From assembly GCF_002009175.1 (NCBI RefSeq), contig NZ_CP018047.1:7803001-7867000 (forward strand): 64,000 nucleotides of DNA, written 5' to 3'. Source of the DNA: Streptomyces niveus (GTDB taxonomy: Bacteria > Actinomycetota > Actinomycetes > Streptomycetales > Streptomycetaceae). Position numbers and translations under genes: made by a program. Below are positions 40,515 through 48,616 of the stretch, in pieces (the stretch's first letter is position 1; the number at the start of each line of letters is the position of its first letter). The notes below the pieces were generated by a model. That model searched no databases. It was not told the origin of the DNA and saw only the letters and a program-made list of their open reading frames with translations.

Positions 40515-40542
40515 CGGCGGCAGGAGTCACTTCCTGCCGCCG
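40515..40542 (+). terminator. terminator after the amidase gene
   Basis: CGGCGGCAGGA (40515-40525) pairs perfectly with TCCTGCCGCCG (40532-40542) around a 6-base loop, 15 bases past the amidase stop. Confidence 0.75.
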
Positions 40543-40645
40543 GAGGCATGCACACGGCGGACCGCGCTCCGCGGTGGCCGGATGCCAGACTCCAGGTGGT
40601 GGTACGGCGCCTTCTCAAGGAGGGGCGAGCTACAGGAGGCACGAC

Positions 40646-41665
40646 ATGTCCGAGCCCGAGACCGGGACCGCGCCCAGAACCGGGACCGCGCCCGGCGGCC
40701 TGCGGGAGCCGGCGGACGACGCGGCGACGCGGGTGTTCGTCGACCACCGTGATCTGCTGTTCTCCGTCGTCTACAACATGCTCGGCAGCGTCGCCGACGC
40801 CGAGGACGTACTCCAGGAGACGTGGCTCTCCTGGGTGGGCAGGATCGGGCGCTCGCAGACGGCGGACATCGACCATCCGCGCGCCTATCTGGTGCGTATC
40901 GCGGTGAACCACGCGCTCGCGGGACAGGCCGGTGCCGCCCGCCGCCGCGAGACGTACATCGGGCAGTGGCTGCCCGAACCCCTGGTCACCGGGGGTACCG
41001 GCACCGGCCGGTCCGATGCGGCCCTCGGACCTGCCGCGGCCGCCGGTGACGCGTCGGACGCCGCCGACCGGGCGCTGCGCACCGAGTCCGTGTCGATGGC
41101 GCTGCTGGTCGTCCTGGAGACCCTCACCCCCCTCGAACGGGCGGTGTTCGTCCTCCACGAGGTCTTCGGCTACGCCCACACCGAGATCGCCGGCATCCTC
41201 GACCGCAGCCCGTCGGCCGTACGCCAGCTCGCCCGCCGCGCCCGCGAACACGTCCACGCCCGCCGCCCGCGCTTCCGGACCCGGCCGCGTGTCCAGCGGC
41301 AGGTGACCGAGCGGTTCGTCGCGGCGGCGCTGGGCGGCGACGTCGGGACGCTGATGGAGATCCTGGCGCCCGACGTGGCGATGTGGTCCGACGGCGGCGG
41401 CAAGGTCCGCTCCGCGCCGAGGCCGATCCTCGGCCGGGAGAAGGTGGCCCGCATGGTGGCCGGCTTCGCCGCCCGGCCTCGGGAGGGCCTGGACATCCGG
41501 TACCGGAGCGTCAACGGCGACCTGTCGGTGGTGGTTTACGAGGGCGGAGCCCCGTACGGGGTGATGGTGATGGACCTGACTCCCGACGGTGACCAGGTGT
41601 CCGGTGTCTATCTCGTCATCAACCCGGACAAGCTCTCGGACGTCCGGCGGTCGGAGGGGGACTGA
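40646..41665 (+). CDS. ECF41-type RNA polymerase sigma factor with SnoaL-like C-terminal domain
   Basis: A 339-residue sigma-70 family protein. Region 2 is YNMLGSVADAEDVLQETWLSWV (about 45-110) and region 4 is LTPLERAVFVLHEVFGYAHTEIAGILDRSPSAVRQLARRAREHV (about 160-205). A C-terminal SnoaL/NTF2-like domain (about 215-335, with DVAMWSDGGGKVRSAPRPILGREKVARMV) marks the ECF41 group, where it modulates activity. A consensus CAGGAGG precedes the ATG. ECF41 genes usually sit beside a carboxymuconolactone decarboxylase, oxidoreductase or epimerase gene; none is adjacent here. Confidence 0.92.
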   Translation: MSEPETGTAPRTGTAPGGLREPADDAATRVFVDHRDLLFSVVYNMLGSVADAEDVLQETWLSWVGRIGRSQTADIDHPRAYLVRIAVNHALAGQAGAARRRETYIGQWLPEPLVTGGTGTGRSDAALGPAAAAGDASDAADRALRTESVSMALLVVLETLTPLERAVFVLHEVFGYAHTEIAGILDRSPSAVRQLARRAREHVHARRPRFRTRPRVQRQVTERFVAAALGGDVGTLMEILAPDVAMWSDGGGKVRSAPRPILGREKVARMVAGFAARPREGLDIRYRSVNGDLSVVVYEGGAPYGVMVMDLTPDGDQVSGVYLVINPDKLSDVRRSEGD

Positions 41666-41854
41666 CCCCACGGGGCGCGGGGGCGGCGGGACCGAAGGAA
41701 TCGGCGGGACCGAGGGGATCAGGGAAGTCGAGGGGATCGGCCGGGACTCCGGACGTGCCAGGGCGTGTCCTGTGGATCGGGGAGCCCGTTCGTGGCCCAC
41801 TCGTCACGTTCCTGTTCCCGCCTCTCTTCCTGGGCACGTCCCTTCGGAGCCGCT

Positions 41855-42532
41855 ATGAAGACCCTGACCGAAGAGGCCCGCGACGAACGGGGCGTCGGCC
41901 GCCTGTTCACCCTGTGCGACGGGGTGTTCGCCATCGCCATGACGCTGCTCGCCCTCGACCTCCGGCTGCCCGATCTCGGCAAGGACCCCGGTGACGCCGC
42001 GATCCGGGAGGCTCTCGTCGATCTGGAGCCGCGCTATCTGTCGTTCCTGATCAGCTTCTACGCGATCGCGAGCTACTGGCGGCGGCACCGCGCGGAGATG
42101 CGTACGGTCCGGGTCAGCCCGCCGGCGCTCGTACGGCTGACGATGTTCCTCCTCCTCACGATCGCCGTGCTGCCGTTCGTCTCCAACGTCCTCGGCTCCT
42201 ACGGGAATCAGGCCGGGATCGCTGTCGCCGTGTACGCCGGGGTGAATGTCGTCGCGGCCGGAACGCTGCTGGTGATCAGGTGGGTGGTCGACAGGCACCA
42301 GCCTCCCGGGGAGGTCGCGAGCGAGCACGGACGGTACGAACTCTGGTTCGACCTGGCCGCGTTCGTACTGGCCGTTCCGTCGGGCTACGTCCTACCGGGC
42401 AACGGGCCACAGGCGCTGATCGTGCTCCTCGCGCTGAGCGGCGTCGCCTCGTTCGTCACCCGGCTCCTCCTGAGGAGGCGGCAAAGCGGCGGGGCGCCGG
42501 TGCGGGACGTGTTCCCGGGATCCCGCTCTTGA
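41855..42532 (+). CDS. TMEM175/DUF1211-family membrane protein, probable K+ channel
   Basis: A 225-residue, about six-helix protein. The first helix carries the family signature FTLCDGVFAIAMTLLALDL, the segment that lines the pore in TMEM175 potassium channels. YLSFLISFYAIASYWRRHRAEM is the conserved helix 3 region. GGAG six bases upstream supports the start. The last codon overlaps the first TetR-type operator of the next operon, so the two units are close but separately regulated. Confidence 0.85.
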   Translation: MKTLTEEARDERGVGRLFTLCDGVFAIAMTLLALDLRLPDLGKDPGDAAIREALVDLEPRYLSFLISFYAIASYWRRHRAEMRTVRVSPPALVRLTMFLLLTIAVLPFVSNVLGSYGNQAGIAVAVYAGVNVVAAGTLLVIRWVVDRHQPPGEVASEHGRYELWFDLAAFVLAVPSGYVLPGNGPQALIVLLALSGVASFVTRLLLRRRQSGGAPVRDVFPGSRS

Positions 42533-42577
42533 GCGACTGCTCAAAGTCCTGCTACTTTCGGTTGAGCAGTCGCTCAA
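42529..42577. promoter_or_regulatory. promoter flanked by two TetR-type operators
   Basis: TTGAGCGACTGCTCAA (42529-42544) and TTGAGCAGTCGCTCAA (42562-42577) are exact reverse complements of each other and each is nearly palindromic. Their centres are 33 bp apart, about three helical turns. TTGAGC (42529-42534) and TACTTT (42553-42558) give a -35/-10 pair with an 18-bp spacer, so repressor bound at both sites would bracket the -10. Confidence 0.8.
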
Positions 42578-42608
42578 CAACGAGAGGGCCGACGGCCGGG
42601 GGGACGGA

Positions 42609-43388
42609 ATGGGCCTGTACGTCGAAACACGCGTCCGTACGGACATGGAGACGTTCTGGGAGCGGACCCAGGACCCGGCGCAGCACCAGCGGTGGGACCT
42701 CCGCTTCACGGAGATCGACTACCTGCCGCGCCCGGCCGGTGAGCCGCAGCGGTTCCGCTACGCGGTCCGGGTGCTGCCCTTCCTCACCGTCTCCGGCACC
42801 GGCGTCAGCGCGGGGGAGAGCGGCGGGGCGGACGGACGCCGCGTCTCCGTACTGAGGTTCGCGTCTCCGCACCCCCTCTCCCTTCTGGCGGAGGGCAGCG
42901 GGTACTGGCGTTACGTGCCCACGCCCGACGGCGTCCGCTTCCTCACCGGGTACGACTACCGCCCTCGTTGGGGACGCCTCGGAGCCGTCGGCGACCGGTG
43001 GCTGTTCCGGCCGCTGATGGGGTGGGCGACGGCCTGGTCCTTCGACCGGCTGCGACTCTGGTGCGAGCACGGGGTCAGCCCGGCGCGCTCCCTCGCCCAC
43101 GCGGTGGGCGAGCTGACGGCCCGCCTGATCGCCCTGCCGGGCGGCGTCTTCGCCGCACTCACGGCGTCCGGTGTCGGCGGGACCGACGGGGCTTCGGCGT
43201 GGGCCCTGCCCGCGGCCGTCGCGCTCGCACTGGCCGGCCTGCTGCTTCTCCTGCCCCCGCTGCCCCGCACCCCGGCCGCCCGGCGCTGTCTGCGTACGCC
43301 GCCGGGCCGCCCGACGGCATCGGCGCCGGACACGTCGGTGCCGATCGCGTCGGCCCCCGCCCTTCTCGCCACACTGGAGCGACCTTGA
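42609..43388 (+). CDS. SRPBCC-like protein with C-terminal membrane segment
   Basis: A 259-residue protein. Residues 1-150 look like a START/SRPBCC ligand-binding fold (VETRVRTDMETFWERTQDPAQHQRWDLRFTEIDYLP, then FRYAVRVLPFLTVSGTG). The C-terminal part has hydrophobic helices (about 170-220) and a Pro/Ala tail. It is first in a three-gene operon; the next start codon overlaps its stop. The function is unknown; lipid or cofactor binding is suggested only by the fold. Confidence 0.78.
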   Translation: MGLYVETRVRTDMETFWERTQDPAQHQRWDLRFTEIDYLPRPAGEPQRFRYAVRVLPFLTVSGTGVSAGESGGADGRRVSVLRFASPHPLSLLAEGSGYWRYVPTPDGVRFLTGYDYRPRWGRLGAVGDRWLFRPLMGWATAWSFDRLRLWCEHGVSPARSLAHAVGELTARLIALPGGVFAALTASGVGGTDGASAWALPAAVALALAGLLLLLPPLPRTPAARRCLRTPPGRPTASAPDTSVPIASAPALLATLERP

Positions 43389-44065
43389 CCTCGATCTTCC
43401 GTCTCGCCATGGGCGACGACTTCGCGCGGCTCCACCCCCAGTTGCGACGCCGCTTCTCCGTCGGCCTCGACAGCGGCGAGGCCTGCGTCGGGCGCGGCGT
43501 GATGGACCGCATCTGGCACGGACGGCCCTTCGTCAAGCCGTTCCTCGCGCTCGGCGCCGCCCGCAACATCCTCGTCCCGCGCACCGGCCGCCGGATACCG
43601 TTCACCATCGAGAACGTGCCGTACACCGACGCCTACGGCCGTGAGACCGTCACCTTCGTCCGGACCTTCGAACTGGCGGGCGGGGAGCGCCGGTTCGACG
43701 CCACCATGGTCTACAGTCCCGAGCGCCACTGCGTCCTCGACTACCTCGGCACCCACCAGCACCTCGCCAGCGATCTGCATCCGACCGCCGAACCCGACGG
43801 TTCCCTGCTGATCCGGTCGGGCCAACACCGCTTCCGCGAGGGGCCGGTGGACGCCCGTGTTCCGGAACTCATCGGCGGCGACGCCGAGGTACGGGAGTCC
43901 TACGACGACGCGGCCGGCTGTTTCCGTATCCGCGTGAGTGTGACCAACCGGCGCTTCGGCCCGCTCTTCGGATACGAGGGAGCCTTCGCCGCCACCTATG
44001 TGCCCCTGCGCTCCTACGGGCTGCGCGCCGGGCTGCGTCCGGTACGGGAAGAGGCCCGCGCATGA
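43385..44065 (+). CDS. DUF4166 protein
   Basis: A 226-residue protein of unknown function; MGDDFARLHPQLRRRFSV and the later FVRTFELAGGERRFDATMVYSPERHCVLDYLGTHQHLASDL match DUF4166. The start is a TTG at 43385 that overlaps the upstream stop as TTGA, with GGAG six bases before it; an in-frame ATG at 43409 is less likely. It is tied by 4-bp overlaps to the SRPBCC-like gene before it and the TetR gene after it, so the three products should act together. Confidence 0.8.
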   Translation: MTSIFRLAMGDDFARLHPQLRRRFSVGLDSGEACVGRGVMDRIWHGRPFVKPFLALGAARNILVPRTGRRIPFTIENVPYTDAYGRETVTFVRTFELAGGERRFDATMVYSPERHCVLDYLGTHQHLASDLHPTAEPDGSLLIRSGQHRFREGPVDARVPELIGGDAEVRESYDDAAGCFRIRVSVTNRRFGPLFGYEGAFAATYVPLRSYGLRAGLRPVREEARA

Positions 44066-44724
44066 GCGGGGACAGCAGGAGTCCGGACAGCAGGAGCCGG
44101 GACACCAGGACGAAGCTGCTGGAGGGAGCGCTGCGTACGCTCACCGAACAGGGCATCGCCCGCACCTCCGCCCGTACGATCGCCGCCGCGGCGGGCGTCA
44201 ACCAGGGCCTGGTCTTCTACCACTTCGGCTCCGTCGACGAACTCCTCGGCGCCGCCTGCCACCACGGGGCCGAGCAGCGGGTCTCCCGCTACCGCCCCCG
44301 GCTGGCCGCCGTCACCTCCCTCGCCGAACTCCTCCAATTCGGCAGGGAGATGCACGCCGAGGAGCGGGACGCCGGTCAGGTCGCCGTTCTCGGCCAGCTG
44401 CTCGCCGGAGCACAGACACAGCCCCGCCTCGCCATCGCGGCCCGGGGCGGCCTGCAACTGTGGATCGACGAGATCGAGAAGGTCCTGGGACGGGTGCTGA
44501 CCGGTACCCCCCTCGCCGACCTCACCGACTCGGCGGGCCTCGCCCGCGCCGTCGCCGCGTCCTTCGTCGGACTTGAGCTGTACGAGGGCGTCGACCAGGA
44601 GGGCGCGGGAGACGCGCTCGACGCACTGGAGCAACTGGCCGTACTCGCCTCGGTCCTGGACGAACTCGGACCGCTGGCCCAGCGTGCGGTACGGCGCCGG
44701 CTGCGGCACACCGGGCGGAGCTGA
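44062..44724 (+). CDS. TetR-family regulator
   Basis: A 220-residue repressor with the N-terminal helix-turn-helix RDTRTKLLEGALRTLTEQGIARTSARTIAAAAGVNQGLVFYHFGSVDELLGAACHHG and a C-terminal ligand-binding region. Its ATG overlaps the DUF4166 stop (ATGA). It is the last gene of the operon, and the paired reverse-complementary sites at 42529-42577 are its likely operators, giving a self-contained sensor-effector unit. The ligand could be whatever the SRPBCC-like protein binds. Confidence 0.9.
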   Translation: MSGDSRSPDSRSRDTRTKLLEGALRTLTEQGIARTSARTIAAAAGVNQGLVFYHFGSVDELLGAACHHGAEQRVSRYRPRLAAVTSLAELLQFGREMHAEERDAGQVAVLGQLLAGAQTQPRLAIAARGGLQLWIDEIEKVLGRVLTGTPLADLTDSAGLARAVAASFVGLELYEGVDQEGAGDALDALEQLAVLASVLDELGPLAQRAVRRRLRHTGRS

Positions 44725-44748
44725 GGCACGACCGGCCGTCGCGAGGAG

Positions 44749-45144
44749 TCAGAGCGCGATCAGACCCGCCGCGGTCGGCCGGAAACCGCAGGCGTCGGTG
44801 TAGAAGGAGTCCAGGCGGTCCTCGTAGTCGACGTGCAGCCACGCGCACCCGGCGGCGCGGGCACCTTCCGTCGCCCTGGCGGCGAGCGCCGTTCCGACAC
44901 CGCGCCCCCGGCAGCTCCGGGCGACGACGGTGTCCAGGAGGAAGGCGTGCTCCCCGCCGTCCCAGGCGACGTTCACGAACCCGACGAGTCGGCCGGCCTC
45001 CCACGCGCAGACCCATCCGAGGCTGTGCCGACGCAGCCGCCCGACCCGGGCGGCGGGAGTCCGCGGCTCACCGAAGCCCTCGGCATGCAGGGCGCCGAGG
45101 GCCGCGTCGTCCACCTCGCCCCGCCATTCGTAGATGACCGCCAT
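44749..45144 (-). CDS. GNAT-family N-acetyltransferase
   Basis: A 131-residue single-domain acetyltransferase. VAWDGGEHAFLLDTVVARSCRGRGVGTALAARATEGARAAGCAWLHVDYEDRLDSFYTDACGFRPT contains the acetyl-CoA loop RGRGVGTAL and the terminal FYTDACGFRPT motif. The ATG at 45144 (MAVIYEWRG) is preferred because it opens the first strand; an upstream in-frame ATG at 45240 would add 32 unrelated residues. The acceptor is unknown. It is convergent with the TetR gene. Confidence 0.82.
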   Translation of the reverse strand: MAVIYEWRGEVDDAALGALHAEGFGEPRTPAARVGRLRRHSLGWVCAWEAGRLVGFVNVAWDGGEHAFLLDTVVARSCRGRGVGTALAARATEGARAAGCAWLHVDYEDRLDSFYTDACGFRPTAAGLIAL

Positions 45145-45249
45145 GGCGCGATCGTAGGGCGAGTCTCCGGACAGCGGCCACAACTCCCGTGCCGCACAAG
45201 ATTCTTTGGAGGACCGCGCGTCCGTTTGACCGGCGAACATCGACGCCGG

Positions 45250-45267
45250 TCCGAGCGACGGCTCGGA
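45250..45267 (-). terminator. hairpin after the sugar ABC operon
   Basis: TCCGAGC (45250-45256) pairs with GCTCGGA (45261-45267) around a 4-base loop, 40 bases after the last permease stop. The stem is short and without T-run. Confidence 0.45.
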
Positions 45268-45306
45268 TGGGCAGACACACCGTGGCGTCCTGACGACTCC
45301 CGCCGC

Positions 45307-46272
45307 TCACTGGCCTCCAAGGCCCGTCGTGGCGACGGACTTGACGATCTGGCGCTGGAAGAGCATGAAGACCACCAGCAGCGGAATCGCGGCGAGCACG
45401 GATGCCGCCGACGCCTGTGCGTTCTGGAGGCCGTAGGAGTCCTTGACGCTCGACAGGCCCACCGGCAGCGTCATCAGCGTCGGGTCGCTGGTGATGATGA
45501 ACGGCCACAGGAAGTTGTTCCAGGTGGTGATGAAGACGAAGATCGACACCGCCGCGAGGATCGGCCGGGACAGTGGCAGTACGACACTGACGAAGATCCG
45601 CACACTGCCGGCGCCGTCGATGCGGGCCGCCTCCTCCAACTCGCGCGGCACGGCGTCGAAGAACTTCTTCAGGATGTAGACCATCACCGGCGCCACCACC
45701 TGCGGCAGGATCACCGCCGCGTACGTGTCGACCAGGTTCATGGCCAGCATCTGCCGGAACAGCGGCACGATCAGGATCTGCGGCGGCACCATGATCGACG
45801 CGACGGTGACGGCGAGCAGCGCCCGCCGGCCGCGGAAGAGCCCCCGGGAGAGCGCGTACGCCGCCAGCGCGGACACGACGACCGTCAGTACGGTCACCGC
45901 CACCCCGATCAGCAGGCTGTTAAGCGCCCAGACGGGCAGGTTCCCCTGCGCGAAGATCTCCCGGTACGCGGCGAGAGTGAACCCGGCCGCCGGTATCCAG
46001 TCGCCCGCGCCCGAGCTCGCGTCGACCTCCGACTTGAAGGAGGTGTCCACTCCCCAGGCCAGTGGCAGCAGCCAGACACCGGCCATCAGGATCAGCGCCA
46101 GCACGGACAGGACCCGGGGGAGGAGTCCCGCCCCCAGCATGGGGTGCCAGCCCCGCCCGGCCCCTCCACCGGGCGGCGGGCCGCCGCCCCGGCGCCTGCG
46201 CGCCACCTCCCTCGGCATCGTGCTGCGGCGTGGTCCGGACGGCTGGGATGCGAGTGCGTCGGTGCTGCTCAT
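45307..46272 (-). CDS. sugar ABC transporter permease (MalG type)
   Basis: A 321-residue inner-membrane permease with six helices and the EAA loop ELEEAARIDGAGSVRIFVSVVLPLSRPIL that contacts the ATPase. The N-terminal 45 residues are Arg/Gly/Pro-rich and cytoplasmic. With the upstream permease and lipoprotein it makes a CUT1-type importer for an oligosaccharide. No ATPase gene is present; in Streptomyces such systems commonly share the MsiK ATPase. The start lies 7 bases downstream of the preceding permease stop. Confidence 0.93.
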   Translation of the reverse strand: MSSTDALASQPSGPRRSTMPREVARRRRGGGPPPGGGAGRGWHPMLGAGLLPRVLSVLALILMAGVWLLPLAWGVDTSFKSEVDASSGAGDWIPAAGFTLAAYREIFAQGNLPVWALNSLLIGVAVTVLTVVVSALAAYALSRGLFRGRRALLAVTVASIMVPPQILIVPLFRQMLAMNLVDTYAAVILPQVVAPVMVYILKKFFDAVPRELEEAARIDGAGSVRIFVSVVLPLSRPILAAVSIFVFITTWNNFLWPFIITSDPTLMTLPVGLSSVKDSYGLQNAQASAASVLAAIPLLVVFMLFQRQIVKSVATTGLGGQ

Positions 46273-46279
46273 GGCCGGA

Positions 46280-47281
46280 TCAGTCCTCCCTGCGCGAGAA
46301 GAGCCCCAGTTGGGCGAGGGACAGGATCAGGACGATCGCGAAGAAGACGTACGACACCGCCGACGCGTAGCCCAGCCGGTAGTTGGTGAATCCGGTGTCG
46401 TAGATGTATTCGAGGATCGGCCGGGTGGATCCGGCGGGCCCGCCCTTGGTGAGTAGATAGATCTGGTCGAACACCTTCAGGGAGGCCAGCACTTGCAGGA
46501 CCGCGATCAGCCCCGTCGTACGGCGCAGCTGCGGCAGCGTGATCGACCACAGCCTGCGCCACGCACCGGCCCCGTCGAGCGCCGCCGCCTCGTAGAGATG
46601 GTCCGGGACGGACTGGAGGGCGGCCAGATAGAGCAGGAAGTTGAAGCCCACGGTCCACCAGAGCGTGAGCAGCGCGACCGACCACATCGCGTACTTCTCC
46701 TCGACCACCCAGCCGATCCCGTCGATGCCGACCGCCTTCAGCATGGTGTTGAAGAGGCCCAGTTCGGGCTGGTAGAGCATCCCCCACACCTGGGTCACGA
46801 CGGCCACGGGCAGCAGGTACGGGGCGAAGAAGGACAGCCGCCAGATCCACTGGCCGGGCAGGCCGGTGTGCACGAGCAGGGCCATGACCAGTGCGAAGAG
46901 CACCAGTGGTACCGACGAGAGCAGGGTGAACCAGGCGGTGTTGCCGAGGCTCTGCCAGACCTCGCTGTCCGTGAACGCCTCGGTGTAGTTGTCCAGTCCG
47001 GCGAAGGTGCTGTCGCCGTTGCCGGTGAGACTGGAGTCGGTGAGGCTCATCCACAGCCCGAAGCCGAGGGGCACGACGAGGAAGAGGACGAAGAAGACGA
47101 GGAACGGTACGACGAACGGCCATCCGGCCCCTCTCGACGCACCTCCCCTCGACTTGACGCCTCCCGGCGCGCCGTCTGCCGAGGGGCCGCCGCCACCCGG
47201 CACACCACGTCGCCGGCGTTTCGCGGAGGGCCGGGTTCCGTCCACGGCGGCCGGGCCGCCGACAGTGGGCACGCTGCTCAT
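46280..47281 (-). CDS. sugar ABC transporter permease (MalF/UgpA type)
   Basis: A 333-residue permease with six helices after a 50-residue Gly/Arg-rich N-terminus (about 1-50, possibly disordered). The EAA loop reads LYEAAALDGAGAWRRLWSITLPQLRRTTGL. It pairs with the MalG-type protein encoded next. Its gene starts 24 bp after the binding-protein stop. It is part of the GH51-GH2-ABC cluster and so likely moves arabinose- or galactose-containing oligosaccharides. Confidence 0.93.
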   Translation of the reverse strand: MSSVPTVGGPAAVDGTRPSAKRRRRGVPGGGGPSADGAPGGVKSRGGASRGAGWPFVVPFLVFFVLFLVVPLGFGLWMSLTDSSLTGNGDSTFAGLDNYTEAFTDSEVWQSLGNTAWFTLLSSVPLVLFALVMALLVHTGLPGQWIWRLSFFAPYLLPVAVVTQVWGMLYQPELGLFNTMLKAVGIDGIGWVVEEKYAMWSVALLTLWWTVGFNFLLYLAALQSVPDHLYEAAALDGAGAWRRLWSITLPQLRRTTGLIAVLQVLASLKVFDQIYLLTKGGPAGSTRPILEYIYDTGFTNYRLGYASAVSYVFFAIVLILSLAQLGLFSRRED

Positions 47282-47305
47282 GGCCGTCGCTCCTTTCCTT
47301 CGCGA

Positions 47306-48616
47306 TCAGGCCGGATTCGGCTTGGACAGAAACGTGTTGATCTCCGACTCCATGTTCCGCACGGCGCTGCGGGCGGACGCCGACCCGGTCAGGGTCGGCT
47401 GGAGCGCCTGGCACATCCGGTTCTGGAAGTCCGACCCGGAGCCGGTGAACCAGGCCTGCGGATCGAGGACCGGGTGATCGGCCGCGGCGGCGTACTCGGC
47501 CTGCGGGTGCAGTCCGGCGTACTCCTTGGACTCGACGACCGGCCGATACGCCGGGATATGGCCGGCCTCCGCCCACGCCAGGCTGGACTTGAGCAGCTCG
47601 GCGACGAACTGGTGCGTACGGCGGCGCCGGTCGGGATCGGCGTCGCTCTGGTGGGGGAGCACCAGCGAATGGCTGTCGGACGCGGCGCCGGGCCGGTCGA
47701 AGAAGGTGGGGAAGGGCGCCGCGCCGAGTGCGTCCTTCTTGGCCGAACGGAAGGTGTTGAGCTCCCACTCGCCCGAGAAGATCATCGGGGACTGGCCGTT
47801 GGCGAACGCGGCGATCGCGGTCGAGAGGTCCATCGTGCGGCAGTCGGGCCGGACGATGTCCGCGATGAACTCCACTATTTCCGCGGCCACTTCACGGTCG
47901 ATCTCCAGCCGGCTGCCCGAGAGGTCGAAGGTGGCGCCGGTCTGGTTGAACAGGGTCCAGAACATGCGCCAGCCCATGGCGGCGTCGGTGACATGACCGA
48001 AGAGGGGACCGAGCTTCTTGTGGTCCTTGCGGAGCTTCTCGGCGACTTCGAGATAGTGCGCGGGCGACTCGAAGGGGAGTGGCTGTCCGTCACTCCTCAG
48101 CAGCCCGGACCTGTCCATCATGTCGCGATCGAAGTAGATGATGAACGGGTGCGTGTCGAGGGGGATCGCGTAGGGCTCGCCCTCGTACAGACAGCGCTTG
48201 AACACGGTCTCGTTGAGGTCTTCCCGGCGGACACCGAACTCGGCCAGCAGCCCCATGTCGAAGGGGTCGAGCAGACCTCCGGGGGCGTAGCCGGGCAGCC
48301 GGGTGAGATGGAGGATCGCCAGGTCCGGTGAGCGGCCGCCGGCCGAGGCCATGGCGAGTTTGGTGTAGTACGGCGGTCCCCACTCCAGGACCGTGCTCCT
48401 GACCTTCAGCCCCGGTGTGCGGCGCTCGACGTCATGGGTGATGTCCTTCATCAGCCCGCCGTCGGGTCCCTGGAAGAGGTTCCAGTACTGGATCTCCTCG
48501 GCGTCCGAGACGCTGCCGGTGACGGAGCCGCAGGCGCTCAGCGCGGGGGCCAGGGCGGTAGCCCCGGCGCCGTACAGCGCGCCTTTCAGCACCCGGCGCC
48601 GGGACGGGCCGTTCAC
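47306..48616 (-). CDS. sugar ABC transporter substrate-binding lipoprotein
   Basis: A 436-residue extracellular solute-binding protein of the CUT1 type. The N-terminus has RRRVLKG and a lipobox LSAC, so it is exported and lipid-anchored. The fold core shows DLAILHLTRLPGYAPGGLLDPF, EPYAIPLDTHPFIIYFDRDMM and the later FANGQSPMIFSGEWELNTF. The GTG start overlaps the stop of the GH2 gene (GTGA at 48613-48616), so translation is coupled. It should deliver the sugar substrate to the two permeases encoded just downstream. Confidence 0.93.
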   Translation of the reverse strand: MNGPSRRRVLKGALYGAGATALAPALSACGSVTGSVSDAEEIQYWNLFQGPDGGLMKDITHDVERRTPGLKVRSTVLEWGPPYYTKLAMASAGGRSPDLAILHLTRLPGYAPGGLLDPFDMGLLAEFGVRREDLNETVFKRCLYEGEPYAIPLDTHPFIIYFDRDMMDRSGLLRSDGQPLPFESPAHYLEVAEKLRKDHKKLGPLFGHVTDAAMGWRMFWTLFNQTGATFDLSGSRLEIDREVAAEIVEFIADIVRPDCRTMDLSTAIAAFANGQSPMIFSGEWELNTFRSAKKDALGAAPFPTFFDRPGAASDSHSLVLPHQSDADPDRRRRTHQFVAELLKSSLAWAEAGHIPAYRPVVESKEYAGLHPQAEYAAAADHPVLDPQAWFTGSGSDFQNRMCQALQPTLTGSASARSAVRNMESEINTFLSKPNPA

